A DNA stretch of 64,000 nt from Corynebacterium durum (lineage in GTDB: Bacteria > Actinomycetota > Actinomycetes > Mycobacteriales > Mycobacteriaceae), in assembly GCF_030408675.1 (NCBI RefSeq), contig NZ_CP047200.1:2542001-2606000 (forward strand), read 5' to 3'. Shown piece by piece: positions 46,525 through 55,237 of this stretch. The stretch's first letter is position 1. Each line of letters opens with the position of its first letter. Both the position numbers and the translations under genes were made by a program. The notes under the pieces were generated by a model, which searched no databases, was not told the origin of the DNA, and saw nothing but the letters and a program-made list of their open reading frames with translations.

Positions 46525-48171
46525 TCATGAATGCAGATCACGTCTAGCAAACAGGAAGAAAGACACTGCAAGCAGCACCAGCGTTCCTGCCATCAGGATC
46601 GCAACGTGCCCCCAATCAACCCCATTTTCCAGGGGTTGTACGGCCCCATACCAATAAAAGGGAGAAATACGCGCCCACGTGACATAACCCGAGTTCATAG
46701 GCAAAGTGATATTCAGCGCATAGCCCACCACTCCCACTCCGGCCGCAGCCCACGTACCGGCGGACGGGGTACCGAAAGCCGCCACACCCAGCATGGACAC
46801 CGCACCCATGCACAGGCCCAGCGCCAACAGATGCACAGTGGCACCAGCGATATGCTCCGCGGTCAGATTTATGCCACCCAGCCGTGCGCCACCCCACACT
46901 CCAAGCCCAGTGAGCACCGCCACGATGGTGATCAGTGTCGCCTGGGCTGCCGCTGCCAAGCCGAGCACACGGATTCGCCTCATGGGGGTGGATAACACCA
47001 GGCCAAGCTGACCCGAATGTTCATCTGCACCCAACCGTGATGCCACGGCAGCACCTGCCACAATCACCGCAGTGGGCGCCATGAGACTCATCGTTTCACC
47101 CCAGTAGAACCCTGCAGGGCTGGCCATATCGGTGGCTCCCCACGCCTGCAAAAGTGCGGGCGGCATCGACTGCGACGCAGTCTCCAACTGTGGGGCCATC
47201 TGCTGGTATATCGGCCCCATCAGCAGTCCCATCACCGCAAACATCACCACACCCAACACCACAAGCAGCCCAGCGTGGCGAAGCACTAGGAGGGAATAAA
47301 GGTCGCGTCCGGTTGCACTAGTTCCTTTCACCGCCTGCCACACCCAACCCACGTGCTGAATCCTCTGAGCAAGAAACGTTCCGCGCAGGTTCCCACGCAA
47401 GTCACGAACATTCAACCCCACAATCCCCACCACAAACAGCACCACAGCAACGGCGATCATTAGGGCCATGTAGCCAGCATCAAGGCCGTTCAACAGCACC
47501 GACGGTTCGCTGTACCAGTACCAAGGAATGAAACGCGCCACATCCTTCGTCTGCGACCATTGGGGCAGTAGCCCGGCAAACAACCACCCCAGCCCCACCA
47601 GCATGGCACCAATTCCCGTAGCCGCTTGACGACGCCCCGTCACTCCCCCAACTGCAAAAGCACCGGCACCACACACCACGGCGTTGGCTCCCAGTGCCAG
47701 ACACAGTTCTCCCAGGTGAGCGTCACCTAGTGCGATGTCGAAGAGCGCTCCGGCGAGCAGTCCCGCACCCCATAATCCCAGCGATATCGCAGCGACCGCC
47801 AGCACCAACGCCACCACTTTGGCCATGCCAACCCCAAGACGAGAGACCGGATAGCTCAGCAGCAACGACAGTGTGCCGTCTTTCTCCTCACCTGCAATCA
47901 TCCGAGCCCCCACAGCGACGGCGAATCCCGCAACGGTGATAGCTCCCAAGAAGCCAAGCATCTGCGCGTACACCATGGCGGAGATGGACGCCCCAGCGGG
48001 AATCCCGGCAAGGGCCAGCATCGCAGGTGGTAGCGAATCATAGACGGCGGTGTCCATGGACTGCACCACCGCAATACCCATCAGCAAGCACGCAAACATG
48101 CTCACGACAATGACAGCTATCGCTTTCCACTGCGGCGCAAGACTGCGTTCCATTACAACAACACCGCTCAT
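46525..48171 (-). CDS. ABC-2 type permease, two fused halves
   Basis: 548 residues, about twelve membrane segments. Two halves are recognisable by the matching segments GAITVAGFAVAVGARMIAGEEKDGTLSLLLSYPVSR and VIVAGAAVASRLGADEHSGQ with LGLVLSTPMRR, each following an N-terminal helix and periplasmic loop. This is the layout of fused ABC-2 exporter permeases. Its start overlaps the ATPase stop (ATGA). It forms one operon with the ATPase and the TetR gene; substrate unknown, drug or lipid export possible. Confidence 0.82.
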   Translation of the reverse strand: MSGVVVMERSLAPQWKAIAVIVVSMFACLLMGIAVVQSMDTAVYDSLPPAMLALAGIPAGASISAMVYAQMLGFLGAITVAGFAVAVGARMIAGEEKDGTLSLLLSYPVSRLGVGMAKVVALVLAVAAISLGLWGAGLLAGALFDIALGDAHLGELCLALGANAVVCGAGAFAVGGVTGRRQAATGIGAMLVGLGWLFAGLLPQWSQTKDVARFIPWYWYSEPSVLLNGLDAGYMALMIAVAVVLFVVGIVGLNVRDLRGNLRGTFLAQRIQHVGWVWQAVKGTSATGRDLYSLLVLRHAGLLVVLGVVMFAVMGLLMGPIYQQMAPQLETASQSMPPALLQAWGATDMASPAGFYWGETMSLMAPTAVIVAGAAVASRLGADEHSGQLGLVLSTPMRRIRVLGLAAAAQATLITIVAVLTGLGVWGGARLGGINLTAEHIAGATVHLLALGLCMGAVSMLGVAAFGTPSAGTWAAAGVGVVGYALNITLPMNSGYVTWARISPFYWYGAVQPLENGVDWGHVAILMAGTLVLLAVSFFLFARRDLHS

Positions 48172-49058
48172 GACTGCTCCCGGTAGTACGCAAGGAAGAC
48201 CTCTTCCAAGTCGGCATCGTGGGCCGTCATGTCAACAATGCGATAGTCAGCGAGCGAATCGAGCAGTGTGCCGAGTTCACCATCGAAAGCCAAGCTCACT
48301 CGCGCCCCAGTCACTGCCACGTCATGGGCACCAGGAACGTCGTCAAAGTCACGCGGATCGGCATGACGGTCTAGAACCAGGTCAACGCGACGCACTGCGC
48401 GCAGATCCGCAACGCTCTCTACCGCCACCAAACTACCTGCACGAATGATGGCAACGCGGTCCGCCACTTCTTGCACCTCGGAAAGTGTGTGGGAGGACAG
48501 GAAGACCGTCCGACCTTCGGCAGTTACTTCCCGCAGAACCTGGTGGAACTCGTGCTGGACAAGAGGATCAAGACCCGCATTGGGTTCGTCCATGATGATC
48601 AACTCAGGTTTATGCATCAAGGCGGCAATCAACCCCACCTTCTGCCGATTACCTGACGATAACTCCCCGACGCGCTTATCCAGGTTGGCGTCAAATCGCT
48701 GCCGGAGCACTTCGACGTAACTCCAGTCGATGCCCCCTCGCAAGCGAGCGAAAAACCGCAGCGTCTGCGCCCCGGTCATCGTGGGGTACAGTGCCAAGTC
48801 ACTGGGCAGATAGCCAAGTCGACGATGGATCGCCACAGCGTCACGGCGGGAGTCAAGCCCGAGCAGGCGGGCGGTGCCAGCGGTGGCGCGGATCTCATCG
48901 AGAAGAATGCGGATTGTTGTGGATTTTCCGGCGCCGTTGGGGCCGAGGAAACCGAAGATCTCCCCGGTGTGAACCTCAAGGTCAATTCCCTTGAGTGCTT
49001 CAAAGGAGCCGTACTTTTTGCGCAGTCCTTGAATCTCAATGGCTTGAATAGCAGTCAT
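48168..49058 (-). CDS. ABC transporter ATPase of the TetR-controlled exporter
   Basis: 296 residues; Walker A GPNGAGKST, signature LSSGNRQKVGLIAALM, Walker B LIIMDEPNAGLDP, H-loop FLSSHTLSE. A C-terminal domain of about 90 residues (VVAVESVADLRAVRRVDLVL and onward) is typical of ABC-2 drug-exporter ATPases. Starts inside the TetR stop (ATGA overlap) and overlaps the permease gene, so all three are translationally coupled. Confidence 0.93.
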   Translation of the reverse strand: MTAIQAIEIQGLRKKYGSFEALKGIDLEVHTGEIFGFLGPNGAGKSTTIRILLDEIRATAGTARLLGLDSRRDAVAIHRRLGYLPSDLALYPTMTGAQTLRFFARLRGGIDWSYVEVLRQRFDANLDKRVGELSSGNRQKVGLIAALMHKPELIIMDEPNAGLDPLVQHEFHQVLREVTAEGRTVFLSSHTLSEVQEVADRVAIIRAGSLVAVESVADLRAVRRVDLVLDRHADPRDFDDVPGAHDVAVTGARVSLAFDGELGTLLDSLADYRIVDMTAHDADLEEVFLAYYREQS

Positions 49059-49678
49059 TCTTCCTTCCCCTCCAGTTGAGCACTCATTTGTTCCAGCAAG
49101 GTCGGGGTGAACAGGCTTGAGAACAACGAGAGTTGAACCTGCACATAGTCCGTGACGCCCGGTTCAGCGATGAGATTATCGGCGGTGATGTCAATGTTCA
49201 GAAGTCGCTTGAGATGAGGCGCAAGCACCAGCGACCCCAGTGAATAGATGGTGAGCATTCGCGCCGCGACGGGCACGTTAGGGACAGGGTTCATCAGGTC
49301 CGCATCGATGGCACGTTGGATGTAGCTGGCAGCATCGGCGGCGAGTTGGTCAACGAGGGCGTCGATACCCGGGGTGGATTCGGTGAGCCGATGCGCGAGG
49401 TAGCGAAGAATGTTATCCTGCCCGGCCTCCCGCAGAGTCTCCAGCACATTGGGTAGCGGTCCGCGGATGGCATCGTTTTTGGCGTCACGGATCAGTGTGG
49501 CGATGTGTTCGTCGCAGGCCAGGAGCAATCCGTCCATAGTTCCAAAGTGGTGCCGGATCAGCCCGATGGACACGCCTGCTTTGCTCGCCACGGACCGCGC
49601 TGTGGGTTTGTCGCCGCCGGCGATGAGCGCAATGGTGGCATCGCGAAGTCGCGCCCGTGCCGTCAGATCGTCAGTCAT
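49055..49678 (-). CDS. TetR-family repressor of the ABC exporter
   Basis: 207 residues. The N-terminal helix-turn-helix is clear (ARLRDATIALIAGGDKPTARSVASKAGVSIGLIRHHFGTMDGLL); the remaining helices form the ligand-binding domain. First gene of the exporter operon. The ATG at 49678 has no ribosome site and lies a few bases behind AT-rich promoter-like sequence, so the message is probably leaderless. A large palindrome directly upstream is the likely operator, giving self-repression. A frame open further upstream is not needed. Confidence 0.9.
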   Translation of the reverse strand: MTDDLTARARLRDATIALIAGGDKPTARSVASKAGVSIGLIRHHFGTMDGLLLACDEHIATLIRDAKNDAIRGPLPNVLETLREAGQDNILRYLAHRLTESTPGIDALVDQLAADAASYIQRAIDADLMNPVPNVPVAARMLTIYSLGSLVLAPHLKRLLNIDITADNLIAEPGVTDYVQVQLSLFSSLFTPTLLEQMSAQLEGKEE

Positions 49679-49680
49679 GA

Positions 49681-49710
49681 TACAAGCGTATAATAAACTA
49701 TACAGTTGTA
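49681..49710. promoter_or_regulatory. Palindromic operator of the TetR operon
   Basis: TACAAnnGTATA-N6-TATACnnTTGTA, a 30-base dyad with ten perfectly matching pairs, two bases upstream of the tetR start. It would cover the -10 region, so binding should shut off the operon. Confidence 0.75.
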
Positions 49711-49996
49711 CAATGATCTGAGTCACACGAAGTAGCGCCCGCCAAAACCGGACCAGAAACCCCAATTAAAACCATTATGAAATGTGCTTTATTTCAATTT
49801 CGCTACCACCCCACAGTGACGTAATTACATCATTAAAAATGCGGCAAATATTCACCCTTTTAATGAGAATAACATAGCCGTAATTCAATTGTTGATAAAT
49901 ATGCAATATTGTCCACGCATCAACATTTTCCATTACCTAATTGTGCTTATTGCAAAATGAAATGTGCTACAGCAACTGCGGCCATAGTGAGCAAGA

Positions 49997-50017
49997 GTCG
50001 CGGCGTCGATAAGCGCC
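49997..50017 (+). repeat. Second 21-base copy of the GGCGTCGATAAGC repeat
   Basis: Identical over 21 bases to 19965-19985. Both copies are intergenic, 30 kb apart and in the same orientation. Confidence 0.6.
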
Positions 50018-50048
50018 CACACAAGCCCCGAGCAACCGATGAGGAAAA

Positions 50049-50109
50049 CCTTACTTAAGAGGCCAGGCGGCCTGGGAGGGTTTAAGCTGTAAGGCGACTC
50101 ATTCCTTAC
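50049..50109 (+). promoter_or_regulatory. Alternative-hairpin region upstream of the Fe-S reductase gene
   Basis: CCTTAC (50049-50054), GTAAGG (50089-50094) and CCTTAC (50104-50109) compete for pairing, so the middle segment can pair with only one of the others. Between the first two, TTAA pairs with TTAA, and CCAGG-CGG-CCTGG (50063-50075) forms an inner hairpin. This is the architecture of an attenuator-like switch if the region is transcribed; if transcription starts behind TATAAA it is only a DNA palindrome. Confidence 0.4.
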
Positions 50110-50155
50110 GCCCTGTCGGCCCGGCCGCCCTATAAAGAAGGACAGTGATCTGCTT

Positions 50156-52840
50156 ATGCCTCTTGCCGCCACAACGGTGCTCGGCATTGCGGGTATCGTG
50201 CTGTCGCTGCCCGCCTGGTTCTATTTCCTGCGCGGCGCGGTCCGGCTGTACCGTCTCATCGCGTCAGGCAAGCCCGATCCAGGGCACATTCCGCGCATCA
50301 ACCGCCCGGTCAGGCGCCTGATCACGCTGATTAAAGAGACAGTGTTCCACACGGAACTGATGCGTAAACCAGTGGTGGCGGTGGCACACTGGTGCGTGAT
50401 GGTGGGCTTCCTCATCGGCTCGTCGGTGTGGTTCGAGGCATATATCCAGACCTTCAACCCGGCGGGCGGCTGGCCAATTATTAGCGATTGGCCCCTGTAC
50501 CACCTCGCGGATGAGGTTCTTGCGCTGGTCACGGTGCTGGGCATTCTAGTGCTGATTTTTATTCGCCTGGTAACCGGCAACAACAACCGCATCGACCGTT
50601 TCTACGGCTCGAACGCCCGCTCCGCGCACTTTGTGGAAGGCGTTGTGCTGCTCGAAGGCATCGGAATGATGCTGGTCAAGGCGGGAAAAATAGCCACCTT
50701 TGATGTACACCCTCATGTGTGGACAGATTTCCTGACCATGCAGCTGGCCAAGATCCTGCCCGCAAGCCCCGTATTAGTAAGCATTTTTGCCCTGATTAAG
50801 CTGCTCACCGGCATGGTGTGGCTGCTGGTGGTGGGTAACCAACTGCACTGGGGCGTGGCGTGGCACCGCTTCCTGGCGTTCTTCAAAATCTTCCTGCAGC
50901 GCAACCCCGACGGCGCACCAGCGTTAGGCAAGCTTCCCACGATTGATCTAGATGAGACAGTCGGGGTTGGCACCGCCCAGGATGTGCCGTGGACCATGCT
51001 TCTCGACGCCGCTACCTGCACCGAATGCGGCCGCTGCCAGGAACAATGCCCCGCCTGGAACACCAACAAGCCACTCAGCCCCAAAAAGTTCATTACTGAT
51101 GTCCGCGACGCCGCACTTGATAATGCCAGCACCATGTACGACGGCGTGGACGTGCTGAAACTCGTCGGCACCGCCGTCACCGGCGATGAGCTCTGGAGCT
51201 GCACCAACTGCGGGGCCTGCGTCGAACAATGCCCCGTAGACATTGAACACATCGACCACGTGGCCAACCTGCGACGATTCCAGGTTCTCGCCGAATCCGA
51301 CTTCCCCTCCGAGCTCACTGGCATGTTCAAAAACCTGGAGGCGAAAGGCAACCCGTGGGGCCGCAATGACTCGGAACGCGTCACCTGGATTGATGAAGCC
51401 CGACGCGACGGCCTCACTATCCCCGTCTTCGGTGAAGACATCACCAGCTTCGCAGACACCGAATACCTGTTCTGGGTCGGCTGCGCTGGAACCTTCGACG
51501 ACGAGGGCAAGAAAACCACCCGCGCCATCGTCGAACTGCTGGAAACCGCAGGCGTGAAATACTGCGTGCTCTCCAAAGGCGAAACCTGCACCGGCGACCC
51601 CGCACGCCGCGCCGGAAACGAATTCCTTTTCCAGATGCTCGCCGAAGAAAACGTCACCACCCTCAACGGGGTTTTCGACGGCGTTCCCGCAGGCCAACGC
51701 AAAATCATCACCTCCTGCGCACACTGCTTCAACACCCTGCGCAACGAATACCCCGACTTCGACGGACACTTCGACGTTTTCCACCACACCCAGCTCCTCA
51801 ATCGGCTGGTGCGTGATGGCCTGCTGAAACCCGTGCCCCGCCCGGCGTCGGCACGCAAACCCATCACCTACCATGATCCCTGCTTCCTCGGGCGACACAA
51901 CAAAATTTTCGACCCGCCGCGCGAACTCCTCGGCGCCACTGGCATGGAGCTGCGCGAAATGGACCGCAACCGCAACGAAGGCTTCTGCTGCGGCGCGGGC
52001 GGCGCACGTATGTTCATGGAAGAAAAACTCGGCACCCGTATCAACGAAAACCGCACCGCCGAAGCACTTTCCACTGGTGCCGAAGAAATCGCCGTGGGCT
52101 GCCCCTTCTGCAACACCATGCTCACCTCCGGGGTGAAAGCGCTTTCCGACGCCCCGGCTTCCGAACAACCCATCGTCCGCGACGTCGCACAAATGCTGCG
52201 CGACTCCGTGATGGTCGACGGGGAACTCCCCAGCCCGCGTGAACCCCAGTTCCTCGAACCGCCGAAACGAAACGCCACTGCCAAAAAGCCTGCTGAAGAG
52301 AAGAAAGCTGAGCCCAAGAAGGCAGAGACTCCAAGCTCAACGGTGGTTTCCGCGCCGGGAGTTCCTTCTGCTGGCGTGCCGAAAGCTGGTGGGGTTCCTC
52401 CAAAGCCGGGGATTCCTGGAGCGCCCGGAGTACCAAGTGCGCCTAATTCGGCAAACATTCCTCAAGCACCTAGTGCTCCAGGCGCACCGAATGCTCATAC
52501 ACCGCCAGCTCCGCCTGCAGCCCCTAAGCCACCCACACCAACTGCAGGTATTCCCGCTGCGCCTGGTGCTCCCGCTACACCTAGTGCGCCTGGAACACCG
52601 ACCGTGCCGAAAGCACCAGGAGCTCCCACCGCGGCTGTGCCGAAGCCACCCGGAGCACCAGCTTCACCTGCAGCAAAGCCTCCATCAGCACCACCGAAGC
52701 CACCGAGCGCCCCGAAGATTCCTCAACCACCATCTGGTTCTGGCGTGCCGACTCCCCCTGCCCCTGGGGTCCCCCAGCCGCCCAAGCCGCCAGCGCCGCC
52801 AAAGCCTGCTGAGGATGGTGAGGAGAAAACAGACACGTAG
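50156..52840 (+). CDS. Membrane Fe-S oxidoreductase (heterodisulfide reductase/GlpC-like) with Pro-rich tail
   Basis: 894 residues. The first 250 contain about five membrane segments like the cytochrome b-type NarI/HdrE domain. Two [4Fe-4S] motifs follow: CTECGRCQEQCP (near 287) and CTNCGACVEQCP (near 348). Two cysteine-rich domains of the CCG type follow, with CAHCFNTL and CCGAGGARMF (near 610) and CPFCNTML. From about 720 to the end the protein is a low-complexity tail of Pro, Ala, Gly and Lys (repeats like PGAPxAP). Mycobacteria have a relative, Rv0338c, thought to be an essential iron-sulfur reductase; electron donor and acceptor are not known. ATG at 50156. Confidence 0.85.
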   Translation: MPLAATTVLGIAGIVLSLPAWFYFLRGAVRLYRLIASGKPDPGHIPRINRPVRRLITLIKETVFHTELMRKPVVAVAHWCVMVGFLIGSSVWFEAYIQTFNPAGGWPIISDWPLYHLADEVLALVTVLGILVLIFIRLVTGNNNRIDRFYGSNARSAHFVEGVVLLEGIGMMLVKAGKIATFDVHPHVWTDFLTMQLAKILPASPVLVSIFALIKLLTGMVWLLVVGNQLHWGVAWHRFLAFFKIFLQRNPDGAPALGKLPTIDLDETVGVGTAQDVPWTMLLDAATCTECGRCQEQCPAWNTNKPLSPKKFITDVRDAALDNASTMYDGVDVLKLVGTAVTGDELWSCTNCGACVEQCPVDIEHIDHVANLRRFQVLAESDFPSELTGMFKNLEAKGNPWGRNDSERVTWIDEARRDGLTIPVFGEDITSFADTEYLFWVGCAGTFDDEGKKTTRAIVELLETAGVKYCVLSKGETCTGDPARRAGNEFLFQMLAEENVTTLNGVFDGVPAGQRKIITSCAHCFNTLRNEYPDFDGHFDVFHHTQLLNRLVRDGLLKPVPRPASARKPITYHDPCFLGRHNKIFDPPRELLGATGMELREMDRNRNEGFCCGAGGARMFMEEKLGTRINENRTAEALSTGAEEIAVGCPFCNTMLTSGVKALSDAPASEQPIVRDVAQMLRDSVMVDGELPSPREPQFLEPPKRNATAKKPAEEKKAEPKKAETPSSTVVSAPGVPSAGVPKAGGVPPKPGIPGAPGVPSAPNSANIPQAPSAPGAPNAHTPPAPPAAPKPPTPTAGIPAAPGAPATPSAPGTPTVPKAPGAPTAAVPKPPGAPASPAAKPPSAPPKPPSAPKIPQPPSGSGVPTPPAPGVPQPPKPPAPPKPAEDGEEKTDT

Positions 52841-52901
52841 TTCATAGTTGAGAGCTATCCCTTCACGGGAAATCACGGTTATTCTGCGCCACGACAGACC
52901 A

Positions 52902-53882
52902 CTACAACAACACTATCCCCACCCCAACGGCGCTGAGCATAGCCGCAACCAGCACGAGGGGAACGAAGCGGAGGACAAATCGCCACCCGAATGCCCCTGC
53001 CTGCATGAAGACGAGTTTGATATCCACCATCGGCCCCACCACCATGAACGCCAGTTGCGCGATCGGGGACACACCCACGAAAGAGGCTGCGACAAAGGCG
53101 TCCGCCTCGGAGCAAAGGCTCATCACCACGGCGAGCAGCACCATCATCGCCACACCCAACCACACGTTGCCGGTCACCACACTCAAGGCTGATTCCGGCA
53201 CAGCGACTTTAATCAGCGCCGCAATGGCCGCACCGATCACCAGGAAGCCGCATGCCTGCAGAAAATCCTGCACAGCGGTGATGCGGAATGCTTCCCAGCT
53301 GCGGTGATGGTGATGTCCGCACGTATCGTCAACTATCCCATCAATGGTGAATCGGACTCGCATCCAGATCCACCCCACCACGCAGGCAGCAGCAAGACTG
53401 GCCGCGAACCGCGCCCACACCATCATGGGGTTGCCGTTAAACGCAACGGCCGTGGCAACCAAAACCACGGGGTTGATCGCGGGCGATGCCAGGAGGAACA
53501 CCAACGCATGGCTGGGTGCTACTCCCCTGCGCATCAAAGACTGCCCTACCGGCACCGATGCGCATTCGCAGGCGGGAATGGCCATGCCCGCAAGCGCCGC
53601 CACCGGCACACCGAACACCCCGCGTGGGAAGCGTTGATAGACGGATGCTGGTACGAATGCAGACAGCACACTAGACACCAGTATTCCCAGCACAAGAAAA
53701 GGAATGGCCTGCACGATCAGCGCAATCACGATGGTTGCCCACGCCTCAATGCGTGCGTGCAGTGTGATAAGCGGGGCATCGATAAGCGAGATGCAGAACG
53801 CGCCGCCGAGGGTAATGAACACAAGGGTTGGAATGACCCAGCTGCCTGCGTGAACGTCGATACGTTCGTCTAGCTTACTCAT
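52902..53882 (-). CDS. DUF318/YraQ-type permease
   Basis: 326 residues, about eight membrane segments. The family motif GMAIPACECASVPVGQSLMRRGVAPSHALVFLLASPAINPVVL lies in the first half and a matching SLCSEADAFVAASFVGVSPIAQLAFMVVGPMVDIKL in the second. Between them is a His-rich loop (DDTCGHHHHRSWEAF), which may bind metal. In many bacteria such a permease is paired with a TIGR03943-type protein, as here. Transport of metal or anions has been proposed for relatives; not shown here. Its start overlaps the stop of the partner gene. Confidence 0.8.
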   Translation of the reverse strand: MSKLDERIDVHAGSWVIPTLVFITLGGAFCISLIDAPLITLHARIEAWATIVIALIVQAIPFLVLGILVSSVLSAFVPASVYQRFPRGVFGVPVAALAGMAIPACECASVPVGQSLMRRGVAPSHALVFLLASPAINPVVLVATAVAFNGNPMMVWARFAASLAAACVVGWIWMRVRFTIDGIVDDTCGHHHHRSWEAFRITAVQDFLQACGFLVIGAAIAALIKVAVPESALSVVTGNVWLGVAMMVLLAVVMSLCSEADAFVAASFVGVSPIAQLAFMVVGPMVDIKLVFMQAGAFGWRFVLRFVPLVLVAAMLSAVGVGIVLL

Positions 53883-54544
53883 AGGTACGGCCTCGCGGGT
53901 TCGCGGATGCTGGTGATGCTGCGTATCGTCAGCGTGAGTTCCGGTTGAGTTGATGCGGTGCCGATGACCTCAACCCATTTGCCTTCCTGCGCGTGCGGCA
54001 CGGTTCCTGTGATGGGCACGGCGTATTCGGAGGCGTCGGCGGCGCAGCAGATGATGCGGAAACGTCGCACTTCCCACCCGTTGTCGCCACGGTGAAGCAT
54101 GCCAGCGGTGCGAATGGTGTGGCCGTCAAGGAGGGCGGGGTCGTCGAAAAAGTAGCGTTCGTACAGCTCAAGCAGCGTCATCTCGTTGACGCTGCTTGTC
54201 AGGGCCGAGTGTGGCTGGTCAGGCACTAGTTTCGATGGTCCAGTTGACGCAAACTGCAACGCTCCCGGCAGTACCAGCGCAACCAGCAGGATGGGCAGCA
54301 GCAATGCTGTGCCAACGCGCGGAAAAGGCCCGGCGGTACGGTCTTCCGCGATGGAACTGAACGTCCACACCCCCAGCGCCGTCAGTAGCGCTCCCGCCGC
54401 CCCCACCCACGGACGGAAGCCCGGCTGCACATACCGAAACACCAGACCAGTGGCCGCAAGGAAAATCAAGCACAGGCCAAGCCCTAGCACCAGCGCACCC
54501 GAAAAGAGGTCACACGGCTTAGCGACGCCCCGACTATCATGCAT
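53879..54544 (-). CDS. TIGR03943/YcgQ-type partner of the permease
   Basis: About 221 residues from ATG 54544. Two N-terminal membrane helices (LVLGLGLCLIFLAATGLVF and WVGAAGALLTALGVW), a third (LLPILLVALVLPGALQFAS), and an outside domain with FDDPALLDGHTIRTAGMLHRGDNGWEVRRFRIICCAADASEYAVPI. The CC pair within that domain is conserved in the family and may bind metal. Ends directly at the start of the permease gene (ATGA overlap), so the two act together. A TTG at 54583 in frame is another possible start; neither has a good ribosome site. Confidence 0.75.
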   Translation of the reverse strand: MHDSRGVAKPCDLFSGALVLGLGLCLIFLAATGLVFRYVQPGFRPWVGAAGALLTALGVWTFSSIAEDRTAGPFPRVGTALLLPILLVALVLPGALQFASTGPSKLVPDQPHSALTSSVNEMTLLELYERYFFDDPALLDGHTIRTAGMLHRGDNGWEVRRFRIICCAADASEYAVPITGTVPHAQEGKWVEVIGTASTQPELTLTIRSITSIREPARPYL

Positions 54545-54583
54545 ACGCCTGAATGTACGCGGCTCGCTGGTTGCCCGTAGCAA

Positions 54584-54739
54584 TTAGGGGCGTGTCAGTC
54601 GCTCTGAATTCGGCAAAAGCACCACCACCAAGGCAGCTAACCCGCAGGCAACCTGTGTCCAGGCTGACCAATCGAGAAACGCGCCGAGAAGAATACCTGC
54701 GGCAAAGATAGTAGCAACTATCCGACGGTTAGCAGTCAC
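54584..54739 (-). CDS. Small membrane protein, about 51 residues
   Basis: From a GTG at 54739 with AGG eight bases upstream the frame encodes two hydrophobic helices (VATIFAAGILLGAFLDW and VACGLAALVVVLLP) with a short turn between, ending ERLTRP. A GTG nine bases earlier is an alternative. It lies just before the TIGR03943-type gene on the same strand. Size and hairpin shape resemble the neighbour at 54868. Too short for family assignment. Confidence 0.5.
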   Translation of the reverse strand: MTANRRIVATIFAAGILLGAFLDWSAWTQVACGLAALVVVLLPNSERLTRP

Positions 54740-54867
54740 AATGTTCACCTACATTTCCCATGGAATATAAACGGTAGGAAAAGAAATTTCCTACAGTAAA
54801 ACATCACCGCGTGTACGCTGCAACAACTTTTACCAAACCGTGATGCCGCAACCACCCCCACCCGCTG

Positions 54868-55011
54868 CTACTTGCTGGACTGACGCTCCCAGATCGTCGC
54901 GCCAATCGCGCCGACAGCCGCCATGAGATTAAGAACGAAACCCCACTTAAGCAGAATGGTGAGTATCAAAAATACGACAAAAACAATTTGGACAATCCGA
55001 GGAACGCTCAT
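54868..55011 (-). CDS. Small membrane protein, about 47 residues
   Basis: ATG at 55011 with AAAAGG upstream. Two hydrophobic segments (VQIVFVVFLILTILLKW and LMAAVGAIGATIW) and the charged end ERQSSK. Layout as in the small protein at 54584: basic start, helix, Trp/turn, helix, Glu-Arg tail. Probably a membrane hairpin with both ends on one side. Function unknown. Confidence 0.5.
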   Translation of the reverse strand: MSVPRIVQIVFVVFLILTILLKWGFVLNLMAAVGAIGATIWERQSSK

Positions 55012-55237
55012 TGCACTACCTTTTCTACATCGACAAAATAAACCGCTGTACAGCATGCCCGATATGTGCAACAAAACCAAAACGGGTTACGTTAAATAGT
55101 TTTCATCTTTTCTCGACTGCCTCCCGCGTCTGAACTGTGAGCCTGCGGCAGGCCGGGCGTCAATAAGCATGGGAAACCTCCCCCAATACCCCACCATCAC
55201 CTTTCCGACTCGCCTTAAAAGTGGCAACATAGTTGGG

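Larger units (their letters stand above)
49711..50155. other. Gap upstream of the Fe-S reductase gene
   Basis: The first 200 bases are AT-rich and contain nothing recognisable. A 21-base copy of the GGCGTCGATAAGC repeat lies at 49997-50017. Between 50049 and 50109 are three mutually complementary segments that can form alternative hairpins. A TATAAA at 50131-50136 is a possible -10; GAAGGA near 50137 may be the ribosome site. Confidence 0.45.

Noticed and set aside
50948..52192. 414-codon minus-strand frame inside the Fe-S reductase gene
   Set aside because: Antisense shadow of the cysteine-motif region; low-complexity Gly/Ala/Phe composition and no family motifs.
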